A stretch of 64,000 bases of DNA from an uncultured Paracoccus sp. (GTDB lineage Bacteria > Pseudomonadota > Alphaproteobacteria > Rhodobacterales > Rhodobacteraceae): NCBI GenBank assembly GCA_934533075.1, contig CAKTBJ010000004.1, positions 1 through 64,000 on the forward strand. The letters are read 5' to 3'. Shown in pieces: positions 1-7,277 of the stretch. The notes below the pieces were generated by a model, which saw only the letters and a program-made list of their open reading frames with translations, made no database searches and was not told the DNA's origin. A program made the position numbers and the translations under genes. Within the stretch, counting starts at the first letter, position 1. Each line of letters starts with the position of its first letter.

Positions 1-273
1 CTGAGAACTGACGGCGTCTTGAACACCGCCTTGATATGCCACCCTTCAGGCCATCACCAACTTTCGCCCATTACTCGCTCGCCGTTCGTCTTCGAGACTG
101 AAGGTCCGCTTCGATGGTCTGGTTCAAAGGCCATGCTGCAACGCCGCAAGTCCACTTCCCCGCCTTCACGGGTGCGGAAGTGAGGTGCTCGTTGCGCGCC
201 TGATGAACGACCGCTTTGCCAAGTTGCCGCGGCCGCCATGCCGCACCACCGCAAGGCCGCTCTCCGCCCCCGT
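1..273. other. No gene recognised at the left edge
   Basis: Short ORFs on both strands overlap one another here and none resembles a known family or has a convincing ribosome binding site. The stretch lies downstream of the minus-strand hypothetical gene that ends at 274. It may be the outer part of the integrative element or decayed DNA. Confidence 0.4.
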
Positions 274-1554
274 TCACCACCCGTAGCTTGGCATCGGCGG
301 ATCACCCAACGGGTCATACAGCTCGTCGACTTCAGGAAAGAGGGCCTTGCCCTCGAACTGCGCTGCCGCCGCGCGGATCGTCGTTCTTTCTGTCAGGGAA
401 GCGAGGCGTCCTCGCGCCCAACTGATCATGCGACCCAATTCAGTCGATGGGTCCGCCTCGACTCCATCGGGAACAGTGGACAGCCAAGTGCGAATGTCGG
501 TTGCTTCTCGCTGCAACTCGACCAGTTCCCGCAGGTAGGTTACGCGCGTTTCCTCGCGCTGTTTCCGCTTCTTCGCCAGATCGCGTCGGCGGCTCAATTC
601 GGCCCACCGACGTTCATCCTCTTCGCGTTTTTCGCGCTTGGCTCTGTCGCTGGCGAGCAGTGCCTTCAGGCCATCAACGATCGCTGGGATCATGGTGTCG
701 ATGCGCTGTGTCTTCCCATCGGCCCAAGTCTTGCGCAGCCCCTGCGACCAGCCATCGACGGTCAGCGAGAGCTGCCCAAGATAGATAGTGTCAAATTCAG
801 GCCACGGCCTCTGGTGGGGGAGGGAGCTATAGAGATCCCAGTTTCTCCGGTCCGCTGCCCGCTGCCGCCGCGCCAGGCGCTGATCGTAGACTTCCTGCTC
901 CTGGGCGGTCGGGATGTGTTTCTGTCGTCTGGATTTCTCGATCAGGGTGAAGGTGATCGTGTCCTTGCCGATCGTGATCTTCATCCGGGCGTCGTCGGGT
1001 TCCAGTAGCAGCTCCTCGCCATCAAGCGATGAGGCGAGGCTCTGCAATATGGAAAGGGCGCGCTCTACCTGGTCCTGATGCACGACAACGCCACAGAGGC
1101 CAGGTCCTCGTGCCGAAACGCATCCGTAGTCATCCGGCTTCGCTTTGCGCAGGGCGCGACCCGTTGGGGCAAGCGATCGGTGCAGGGGGGCTGGATGCAA
1201 GGTGGTGTCGGTGTGCTCATCAATTTGCTCAGCGACCGCTGCGGACGGCGCCTTCACCTTCCGTTCAGCCGGTTTCGTTCGTGGGACTTCACGAGGCGGC
1301 AGCTTTGCAGTGATTTCGACCCGTTGAAGCGTCGGATCTTTGAGATCGCGCAGCGGCGGCAGCGTGAATCGCTCTCCCGCGCTCACACGTGCCCAGTAAG
1401 CATTGGAGGGGCATGGAACGGAGTGGCGAGAGCAAATGCTGCGCAGTTCGCTTTCGCGAATGCCGAGTCCCGCCGCGACCTGTCCCGCTGGATTTGCCCA
1501 GACCAACACGAAAAGCTCCTCGCGGCTGAGCTGCCTCACATCACCAGTCATCAT
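274..1554 (-). CDS. Hypothetical protein with N-terminal HTH-like domain (element cargo)
   Basis: About 426 residues. The open frame extends far upstream, but protein-like sequence starts at the Met pair at 1554/1551 (MMTGDVRQLSREEL); the 142 codons before it look non-coding. The first ~50 residues have the pattern LFVLVWANPAGQVAAGLGI followed by CSRHSVPCPSNAYWAR. I recognise this as the head of a widespread uncharacterised bacterial family in which a helix-turn-helix-like segment precedes a conserved proline-rich YWA motif. The middle is polar. The C-terminal third is rich in Arg, Lys and Glu, probably coiled coil, with a W-containing helix (IRTWLSTVPDG) and the tail PLGDPPMPSYGW. No catalytic motif is visible. 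It lies in the element carrying the serine recombinase and is best read as cargo of unknown function, possibly DNA binding. Confidence 0.7.
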   Translation of the reverse strand: MMTGDVRQLSREELFVLVWANPAGQVAAGLGIRESELRSICSRHSVPCPSNAYWARVSAGERFTLPPLRDLKDPTLQRVEITAKLPPREVPRTKPAERKVKAPSAAVAEQIDEHTDTTLHPAPLHRSLAPTGRALRKAKPDDYGCVSARGPGLCGVVVHQDQVERALSILQSLASSLDGEELLLEPDDARMKITIGKDTITFTLIEKSRRQKHIPTAQEQEVYDQRLARRQRAADRRNWDLYSSLPHQRPWPEFDTIYLGQLSLTVDGWSQGLRKTWADGKTQRIDTMIPAIVDGLKALLASDRAKREKREEDERRWAELSRRRDLAKKRKQREETRVTYLRELVELQREATDIRTWLSTVPDGVEADPSTELGRMISWARGRLASLTERTTIRAAAAQFEGKALFPEVDELYDPLGDPPMPSYGW

Positions 1555-2098
1555 CCCGTCCCTAACAACATCCCGATCGCGCGCCACTAAGTGCGGTATC
1601 GCCGGCGACCGGGCGGCACAATCCATCTTTTGCGGGTCAGACGTCCGAGAACACCGTGTTCTTCCGCTCGCTCCGTCAACCTCATCGAGCGGCAGCTTTT
1701 TCAAATTTCTGCAGGTGCCATGCCACATACTCGCCAGTCGGCTTCCCGCCCAATACGCTGAGCTATTCTGTGTCGGCATGTGCTTGCTTGCCCATGCGGC
1801 AAATGGTCGGAAGGTCCCGACAGCTACGACGTTTGGAGAGCCAGACGCTTGTCTTGGTCGGCAGCAAGCTGCCTCGGGCGCGTCTATCGAATCAGGCTGT
1901 CGACCAGGTGCCGTATTCGCTGTTAAACGCAGCGTTGAATCGGTCGACGACCGGGGCCCCCGACTCTGGAACCGTCCCATTTATAGCCTGCACTACGCCC
2001 CACTACGACGGAATGAAACTCCCTCTTGCCTACCCGTAACTGCCTGTTCTGTCTGGATCAGGAGCAGTCAGAAACAACCCGTAGGAGGCAGAGCAGCC
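1555..2098. other. Non-coding stretch between hypothetical gene and alpA-like gene
   Basis: About 540 bases without a recognisable gene. Long frames cross it on both strands, but their translations are low-complexity and unlike any family known to me. It should hold divergent promoters for the minus-strand gene ending at 274 and the plus-strand AlpA gene. An AGGAGG-like ribosome binding site (GTAGGAGGC) lies near 2080-2090, just before the AlpA start. Confidence 0.5.
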
Positions 2099-2314
2099 AT
2101 GCCCGCACCAGACCGCATCATCCGCCTGAACACGGTCCTTGCCCGCACCGGGCTGTCACGGTCCACCATCTACCGCAAGATGGCCGAGGGCACGTTCCCG
2201 GCCCAGTTCAGGATCAGCACCAACGGCACGGGCTGGAAGGAATCCGATATCAACCGATGGGTCGAGAACCCCGTCAAATGGCGGCCGGAGGAAGAGGCCG
2301 GTGATGGCCGATGA
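2099..2314 (+). CDS. AlpA-family phage/element transcriptional regulator
   Basis: A 71-residue protein. The N-terminal half (RIIRLNTVLARTGLSRSTIYRKM) is a MerR-like winged helix-turn-helix typical of AlpA/Prophage CP4-57 regulators. It is followed by the usual FPAQFRIS and GWKESDINRWV motifs. These proteins switch on excision or integrase genes of prophages and genomic islands. The start at 2099 was chosen because of the strong GTAGGAGGC ribosome binding site and because the family begins just before this helix. A much longer frame reaching back to 1403 is not supported. Its stop overlaps the next gene by 11 bases, indicating co-transcription. The most likely role is control of the downstream recombinase module. 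Confidence 0.88.
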   Translation: MPAPDRIIRLNTVLARTGLSRSTIYRKMAEGTFPAQFRISTNGTGWKESDINRWVENPVKWRPEEEAGDGR

Positions 2315-2549
2315 CGGAAAGTGCCCTGGCGGGGAGAGGCCGGCTAACGACAACCGACCGCCAGATGGACGGGATGCCGGGGGCAGGGTTGATGCATCTG
2401 CGCAACTGGATGCGGTGGTCCTGACCATCGCCCGGCTGATCGGCAGGCGGATGGCGCGAGAGGACTACGAGAGTGCCATGCGCGCCGCCAACGACAACAC
2501 CCCACCAACCCGGGGTGGGGGCGGGCGGGATCGTGATGACGATGCGTGA
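2304..2549 (+). CDS. Small hypothetical protein with ANDN motifs
   Basis: An 81-residue protein starting inside the end of the AlpA gene. It contains two Ala-Asn-Asp-Asn motifs (RPANDNRPP near residue 12 and AANDNTPP near 61) around a hydrophobic helix LDAVVLTIARLIGRRMARED. Small ANDN proteins of this kind are common next to recombinases in alphaproteobacterial islands and phages; their function is unknown. The tail is Gly, Arg and Asp rich. It is probably translated by coupling with the AlpA gene. No catalytic or DNA-binding motif is seen. Confidence 0.68.
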   Translation: MADDGKCPGGERPANDNRPPDGRDAGGRVDASAQLDAVVLTIARLIGRRMAREDYESAMRAANDNTPPTRGGGGRDRDDDA

Positions 2550-2583
2550 GACCGCCGCATGAGGGGAATGGCTGTGCGTGACA

Positions 2584-2611
2584 TTGACATCCAATGGGAT
2601 GTCTATAAATT
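2584..2611 (+). promoter_or_regulatory. Promoter/operator of the toxin-antitoxin pair
   Basis: A perfect -35 hexamer TTGACA (2584-2589) is followed by A/T-rich -10-like sequence (TATAAATT, 2604-2611). Overlapping the -35 is a perfect 7-base inverted repeat GACATCC-AATG-GGATGTC (2586-2603). This is the arrangement expected for an RHH antitoxin repressing its own operon. The predicted transcript start is at or just before the toxin ATG at 2619, so the mRNA may be leaderless. Confidence 0.6.
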
Positions 2612-2618
2612 ATCTCCC

Positions 2619-3038
2619 ATGAGGCTGGTTCTGGACACCAATGTGATCGTTGCGGCCTTCCGCAGCCGCAACGGGGCGAGCAACCTGCTTCTGCGAATGG
2701 TTGATCGTGGCGCGGTGACGCCGCTTTGCTCGACGGCGCTGTTCCTCGAATACGAGGCGGTGCTGAGCCGGGAGGAAACCCGGAAGGTGACGGGGCACAG
2801 CCTGGAGGATGTCGCGGCGGTGATGAGCGCGCTCGCTGTTGTGTCCGAGGGCGTCGATATCTCGTTCCGGACGCGGCCGATGCTGTCCGATGTCGCCGAC
2901 GAGATGGTGCTGGAGGCTGCGTTGAACGGGCAGGCCGAGGCCATCGTGACGCATAACGTCAAGGACTTCCGCCCGGCGCTCGCGCTGGGCGTCATCATCG
3001 CAACGCCGGGAGAGATCGTCAGGAGACTGAACACATGA
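2619..3038 (+). CDS. PIN-domain toxin (putative RNase), toxin-antitoxin system
   Basis: A 139-residue protein of the PIN family of putative toxins (COG1569 type). It opens with the classic MRLVLDTNVIVAAFRSRNGA segment, with the metal-binding Asp at position 6. It ends with the typical AIVTHNVKDF segment carrying the C-terminal acidic residue, then a variable helix. PIN toxins are metal-dependent ribonucleases. A longer frame from 2559 adds a 20-residue head that crosses the promoter palindrome, so the Met at 2619, where the family normally begins, is preferred. Its stop overlaps the antitoxin start by 4 bases (ATGA). The toxin comes first, the reverse of the usual TA order but common for this pair. 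Confidence 0.85.
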   Translation: MRLVLDTNVIVAAFRSRNGASNLLLRMVDRGAVTPLCSTALFLEYEAVLSREETRKVTGHSLEDVAAVMSALAVVSEGVDISFRTRPMLSDVADEMVLEAALNGQAEAIVTHNVKDFRPALALGVIIATPGEIVRRLNT

Positions 3039-3289
3039 CGCAGACCCAACGCTACAAATACCCGCTGCAACTGCCGCAGTCGCTCAAGGAGACGGCGGCG
3101 CGCCTGGCGCAGGAGGACGGCGTGTCGCTTAATCAGTGGATCGTCTCGGCGGTCGCTCAGAAGATCGGCGCGGTGGAGACGGCGGCCGATTTCTTGAAAG
3201 CGCGCGCGGGCACGGCGAAGCGCGGCGACCTGACCCGGCTTCTGGACCGGGCGCCGGATGTGGCGCCGATGCCGAAGGACAAGATGTGA
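3035..3289 (+). CDS. Ribbon-helix-helix antitoxin
   Basis: An 84-residue protein with YPLQLPQSLKETAARLA followed by DGVSLNQWIVSAVAQKIG, the Arc/HicB-like ribbon-helix-helix DNA-binding fold (residues ~8-50). Its C-terminal half (AADFLKARAGTAKR...) would wrap the toxin. It should neutralise the PIN nuclease and repress the operon through the inverted repeat at 2586-2603. Translation is coupled to the toxin through the ATGA overlap. The pair probably helps keep the integrative element in the population. Confidence 0.82.
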   Translation: MTQTQRYKYPLQLPQSLKETAARLAQEDGVSLNQWIVSAVAQKIGAVETAADFLKARAGTAKRGDLTRLLDRAPDVAPMPKDKM

Positions 3290-3358
3290 TCCACGAAACG
3301 CCGCGCCTGCCCCACCACAGGCGAGGATGAGAGGACTGACCGAGCGGAGACCATCGCC

Positions 3359-5077
3359 ATGACCCGCACCGCACTCTATGCCCGCTATTCCGACGACAAG
3401 CAGAACGAAGCCTCCATCGAGGACCAGTTCCGGCTCTGCCGGGAACATGCAGCACGGGAGCGGTGGCAGATCGTCGGCTCCTACGAGGATGCGGCCATAT
3501 CCGGTGCCAGCACGATCCTGCGTCCCGGCATCCAGCGGCTTATGCGGGATGCGCAGCATGGCGAGTTCAATATTCTGCTGGCCGAGGCGCTGGACCGGAT
3601 CAGCCGCGATCAGGCGGACGTGGCGACCCTGTTCAAGCATCTGAAATTCGCGGGCGTCACCATCGTCACCCTGGCCGAGGGCGAGATCAGCGAGCTTCAT
3701 GTCGGGCTCAAGGGCACGATGAACGCGCTGTTCCTGAAAGACCTCGCCATGAAGACCCACCGGGGCCTGCGGGGCAGGGTGGAGAAAGGTAAGGCGGGCG
3801 GTGGGCTTTGCTACGGCTATCGCGTCGTGAAGAAGCTCGACGGAAATGGCGAACCGATCCGGGGTGATCGCGAGATCATCCCCGAGGAAGCCGAGATCGT
3901 CCGGCGCATCTTCCGCGAGTTCGCATCCGGCAAGAGTCCCAAGGCCATCGCCGTCGATCTGAACAGGGAGGGCATCCCCGGTCCGCTGGGCCGCGCATGG
4001 GGCGATACCAGCATCCGGGGTCATCGTAATCGCGGCACCGGCATCATCAACAACGAGCTTTACGCAGGCGTTCTGGTCTGGAACCGGCTCCGCTTCGTCA
4101 AGGACCCCAGCACCGGCACGCGGGTCTCGCGCCCGAACCCGGAAGCCGCCTGGATCAGGACTGAAGTGCCGCATCTGCGCATCGTGGACGATGCGCTCTG
4201 GAACGCGGTGCGGGAGCGCCAGAAGCAGATCGCGGAAATCTTTGGCCCGAACCCGGCCAATACGCGAGAGGGCAGGGCGAAGCGGCTGCATCTGGCAAAC
4301 CGGCCCGTCTCTCTCCTTTCCGGCCTGCTGACTTGCGGATGCTGCGGCGGGAAGGTCGGCATCATCCTGTCCAACCGCCTCGGGTGCCTGAACCATCACC
4401 GGCGCGGCACCTGCACCAACAACCGTACCATCTTGCGCGACAAGCTGGAGGCACGGGTTCTGGCCGGATTGCAGGATCGATTGGTCTCGGCCGAGACGGT
4501 GGAGGAAGCAGTCCGCGCCTATGTCGAGGAAACCAACCGGCTGAACCATCAGCGCCGGGCGCAGCAGGACACCGACCGCCGCGCGTTAGCGAAGATCGAG
4601 CGCGCCATCGCCGGGATCATCGCGGCCATCGAGGACGGCATGTATCAGCCATCCATAAAGGCGCGCATGGACGAGTTGGAGCGCCAGAAGGTAGAGATCG
4701 CCGCCCGCATGGCTGAAGCCCCCGCCGATGTGCCGGATGTTCACCCGAACGTGGCGGCAAACTACAGCCGCAATGTCGCGCGCTTCGCCGAGGCCCTGAA
4801 CGATCCCGATGGCGGCAGGCAGGCGGCCGAGGCGCTACGCTCGCTCATCGGCCAGGTCATCGTCACACCCGGCGAGAAGTGGGGCGAGGTCCATGCCGAG
4901 CTACGCGGCGAGCCGATGGGTATCCTCGGCATCGCCACAGCCCATCCGGAGCAGGGGCGAACGTCTGTTGTGTCGCCAGTGGCCACAGGCCCCCGCAACC
5001 AGTTACTACCAAAAAACCGCGCTAAAGCAACCGCTTGGCGCGGTTTTTGTTTGCGCGCAGCGCAGAAAATTCAATAA
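3359..5077 (+). CDS. Large serine recombinase (site-specific integrase)
   Basis: A 572-residue large serine recombinase. The N-terminal resolvase domain has ALYARYSDDKQ with nucleophile Ser11, and the LDRISRDQ arginine motif. A recombinase domain follows (GYRVVKKLDGNGEPIRGDRE through IFREFASGKSPKAIAVDLN). Then comes a zinc ribbon (LTCGCCGGKVG ... GTCTNNRTI) near residues 325-355 and a long C-terminal coiled coil. Such enzymes integrate and excise islands at short att sites. The recombinase, AlpA protein, ANDN protein and TA pair form one rightward module. The last ~20 codons are odd: they run through a terminator-like hairpin (5012-5048). The tail after GPRNQLL may therefore be created by the attachment junction and not belong to the original protein. 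Confidence 0.93.
   Translation: MTRTALYARYSDDKQNEASIEDQFRLCREHAARERWQIVGSYEDAAISGASTILRPGIQRLMRDAQHGEFNILLAEALDRISRDQADVATLFKHLKFAGVTIVTLAEGEISELHVGLKGTMNALFLKDLAMKTHRGLRGRVEKGKAGGGLCYGYRVVKKLDGNGEPIRGDREIIPEEAEIVRRIFREFASGKSPKAIAVDLNREGIPGPLGRAWGDTSIRGHRNRGTGIINNELYAGVLVWNRLRFVKDPSTGTRVSRPNPEAAWIRTEVPHLRIVDDALWNAVRERQKQIAEIFGPNPANTREGRAKRLHLANRPVSLLSGLLTCGCCGGKVGIILSNRLGCLNHHRRGTCTNNRTILRDKLEARVLAGLQDRLVSAETVEEAVRAYVEETNRLNHQRRAQQDTDRRALAKIERAIAGIIAAIEDGMYQPSIKARMDELERQKVEIAARMAEAPADVPDVHPNVAANYSRNVARFAEALNDPDGGRQAAEALRSLIGQVIVTPGEKWGEVHAELRGEPMGILGIATAHPEQGRTSVVSPVATGPRNQLLPKNRAKATAWRGFCLRAAQKIQ
5012..5048 (+). terminator. Strong rho-independent terminator-like hairpin inside the integrase 3' end
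   Basis: Perfect 11-base arms AAAAACCGCGC (5012-5022) and GCGCGGTTTTT (5038-5048) enclose a loop with a further AAGC/GCTT pairing, ending in a U run. The structure is classical but lies before the recombinase stop codon at 5075-5077. Its symmetric A and T runs could let it act on either strand. Confidence 0.7.
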
Positions 5078-5123
5078 AATTAAATACCTACTCCCGCAGC
5101 TTCAAATCAGGTGTCCCGAACTC

Positions 5124-5137
5124 CGCAACTAGTTGCG
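5124..5137. other. 14-base perfect palindrome, candidate attachment-site core
   Basis: CGCAACTAGTTGCG is a perfect palindrome between the end of the serine recombinase and the point where the downstream SDR fragment loses similarity to its family (~5165). Serine integrase att sites are short imperfect palindromes lying next to the integrase gene, so this is a reasonable candidate for the element's right boundary. No matching half-site was found at the left of the window. Confidence 0.35.
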
Positions 5138-5159
5138 AAGCGTAGTAGGGGATAGAGCA

Positions 5160-5310
5160 GCGGCTTAGGGAGGCCCGCGCTTTCCGAGCAGAGCCACAGC
5201 ACGGTTCCCATGATTTCCTCGGGCCGGCCGAGGCGGCCGATCGGCTCCTACGTGGTCGCGGCCTGCAGGCCCTCGGGCGTGCCGCCGGTGAAGCGGTCGA
5301 TCATTGCGTT
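5160..5310 (-). pseudogene. Broken short-chain dehydrogenase fragment
   Basis: Read on the minus strand, the sequence gives MIDRFTGGTPEGLQAATT, a TAG stop (5248-5250), then in the same frame EPIGRLGRPEEIMGTVLWLC. This is the C-terminal region of an SDR, where the family reads EPIGR-GRPEEIA--VLWLCSD and then a VTG---VDGG tail. The N-terminal part and the final tail are missing. Similarity stops near 5165, next to the mobile element, so the insertion probably cut the gene. The internal stop shows it is dead. Confidence 0.75.
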
Positions 5311-5326
5311 AGGCCGCTTGTCAATG

Positions 5327-6274
5327 TCAAAGCATGTTGCGCGCGCACACCAGATCAGAGGAATCGCCAAGGTGATGCGCCCGCAATTCCTCGGCGAAGC
5401 GTCGGGCGGGACCGGACAATGACCTCCCCCGGAGATACTGGACACTGATCTGGAACCGAGTGGACGTCCCGAGGATGGGGCGATAGACTAAAAAATCTGC
5501 CCTATGACGCGACCGCACATAGCCTGGCAGAACCGCGATTCCATGTTCCGAGGCAGCCAGCCCCAGAGCTGTATCGACAAGCGAGACTTCGAAAATATCG
5601 TCGAAATCCACCCGCTGCTGGGTCAGGACCGCCTCGACCAGCCGGGCGGCTGCGGCCGAGTGGCGAAGCAGGATCACCTTGTGGGCCTTGAGATCCGCCC
5701 ATCTGACCGAAGGTTGCGCGGTCAGCGGGTGCATGTTGTGCAGGACCGCCTGCAGCGGCAACTCGACATCGGCGATGCGGATATAATCCAGCTGGGGATG
5801 CTCGATCCAGTCGACGGGCCGCACGGTGACGCCGATTTCCGCCTCCTCGGACAGCAGGGCACGAAGGGCGTTCGCGGTCTGGCTGTCGTAAACAACGACC
5901 TCCACTTCGGGGTGGCGTCGAGCGAAGGCAGAGATGATCGGCGGCAGCATGTTGCCGGACATATGTGGTCCGGACGCGATGGCCAGACGCCCGCGCGTGC
6001 CCGCTGCGCGCCGCCGCACATCCTCCAGCGATCGCTCCATCTGGTCGAGGAAGCGCTGCGCGTGCTGAAGGAACTCCGCCCCTTCGGGCGTGATTTGCAC
6101 CATGCGAGTGGTGCGGTCGAACAGCCTGACCTCCAGTCGCGCCTCGAGTTCCTTGATCTTCTTGCTCAGCGAGGACTGCGTCATCCCCAGCGTCGAGGAC
6201 GCCAGCGTGTAGCTGCCCAATCGGGCCAGCGTCGTAAAGGCCAACATGTCCCGCGTGCTGATGTCTGCAATCAT
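5327..6274 (-). CDS. LysR-type transcriptional regulator
   Basis: A 315-residue LTTR. The N-terminal winged helix-turn-helix (MLAFTTLARLGSYTLASSTL, then MTQSSLSKKIKELEARLEVRLFDR) occupies residues ~8-65. The effector-binding domain (GRLAIASGPHMSGNMLPPII onward) fills the rest, at normal family length. It is divergent from the hydrolase/ABC operon starting at 6387, with a 112-base AT-rich spacer, so it probably activates that operon when its substrate or an intermediate is present. The 3' end lies next to the broken SDR. The exact inducer cannot be read from sequence. Confidence 0.92.
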   Translation of the reverse strand: MIADISTRDMLAFTTLARLGSYTLASSTLGMTQSSLSKKIKELEARLEVRLFDRTTRMVQITPEGAEFLQHAQRFLDQMERSLEDVRRRAAGTRGRLAIASGPHMSGNMLPPIISAFARRHPEVEVVVYDSQTANALRALLSEEAEIGVTVRPVDWIEHPQLDYIRIADVELPLQAVLHNMHPLTAQPSVRWADLKAHKVILLRHSAAAARLVEAVLTQQRVDFDDIFEVSLVDTALGLAASEHGIAVLPGYVRSRHRADFLVYRPILGTSTRFQISVQYLRGRSLSGPARRFAEELRAHHLGDSSDLVCARNML

Positions 6275-6386
6275 TTTAAGTCCATATGAGAATTAATTAA
6301 GTCTTTTATTTCGTTTGAGTGATTTGTTCAAGGCCCTTAGCAATGATGGTGCGATACGACACGACAAGGCTTGCAAGGGGGCGCTC
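6275..6386. promoter_or_regulatory. Divergent LysR / hydrolase-operon promoter region
   Basis: A 112-base spacer with markedly lower GC than its neighbours. It includes GAATTAATTAAGTC (TTAATTAA palindrome at 6293-6300) immediately upstream of the LysR start. LTTR sites are AT-rich dyads, so this is the likely regulator-binding and overlapping promoter region. No unambiguous -35/-10 pair could be fixed. Confidence 0.45.
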
Positions 6387-7277
6387 ATGGAGGAATCCTG
6401 GATCGACGTGGCGGGGGTCAGAACCCGCTATCTCACGGTAGGACAGGGCGGGCGGCCCGTCGTCTTCGTGCATGGCGGCACGATCGGCGACGTAAGCGCG
6501 GGTTCTTCGGCCAACGACTTCCAGACCATCCTGCCGCTGATCGGTGCCGATCGGGAGACGATCGCCGTCGACCGCATCGGGCAGGGCTATACCGGAAATC
6601 CCCTGCCGGGCGACGACGACGGCTGGACCATGAAGGGTTCGGTGCGCCATTTCATCGCGTTCCTGGAGAAGCTGGGCAAAGGCCCCTACCATCTGGTCGG
6701 TCATTCCCGTGGCGGCTATGTCGTCACCCGCACAACGCTGGAACGTCCCGACCTGGTCGAGAGCCTGACCATCGGCGACAGCAACACCGTCGCCCCTGGC
6801 GGTGCGCGCAACGAGGCGATCCACATCCGCAACCCGCATCCGCCGGGTAGCCGTGAGGCGATGGAATATGCCGCCAAGCACTACTATTTCGATCCGACAA
6901 TGCGCTCCGATGGCGGCTTCGAGACCGAGTTGACGATCCTGTCGCAGCCCAAGATCCGTGAGGCCATCGCCGTCATGGGCGAAGGTGGGCTGCGGGTCCG
7001 GAGCTATCTTCCCGGCCTTCTGGCGGATCGCGAGGACCTGTTCATGCGGCTGGAGCATCAGCCCCTGCCGCGGCGCGTCCTGATCCTGTGGGCTTATAAC
7101 GACCCGACCGCCCCGATCAGCATGGGCTATCAGCTGATGCGCCTTGTCTCGCGACACCAGCCCCGCGTCTCGATGCATGTCGTCAACCAGTCCGGCCACT
7201 CGCTCTATCGGGAGCGTCCGGCCCAATTCGTCCGTGCACTGAAGGACCATCTCGATGGGTGCTATGATGGCAACTGA
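6387..7277 (+). CDS. Alpha/beta hydrolase (catalytic triad intact)
   Basis: A 296-residue alpha/beta hydrolase resembling C-C bond or ester hydrolases. The oxyanion segment is VVFVHGG. The nucleophile elbow VGHSRGG places Ser at about residue 107. Asp is in the WAYNDPTAPI strand, and the catalytic His is in QSGHSLYRERP near residue 271. The start was set at MEESWIDVAG; an in-frame longer start to 6315 has no family support. It overlaps by 23 bases the next gene, a tandem paralogue (compare VDRIGQGYTGNP with IDRLGQGFTDNP). The ABC importer follows in the same operon, suggesting hydrolysis of an imported ester, amide or peptide-like compound. Confidence 0.85.
   Translation: MEESWIDVAGVRTRYLTVGQGGRPVVFVHGGTIGDVSAGSSANDFQTILPLIGADRETIAVDRIGQGYTGNPLPGDDDGWTMKGSVRHFIAFLEKLGKGPYHLVGHSRGGYVVTRTTLERPDLVESLTIGDSNTVAPGGARNEAIHIRNPHPPGSREAMEYAAKHYYFDPTMRSDGGFETELTILSQPKIREAIAVMGEGGLRVRSYLPGLLADREDLFMRLEHQPLPRRVLILWAYNDPTAPISMGYQLMRLVSRHQPRVSMHVVNQSGHSLYRERPAQFVRALKDHLDGCYDGN

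Noticed and set aside
1555..1980. N-terminal extension of the hypothetical protein (142 extra codons)
   Set aside because: The extension lacks family resemblance and the conserved region begins at the Met pair at 1551/1554.
1403..2098. Long N-terminal extension of the AlpA-like protein
   Set aside because: A strong ribosome binding site and the family start place the gene at 2099.
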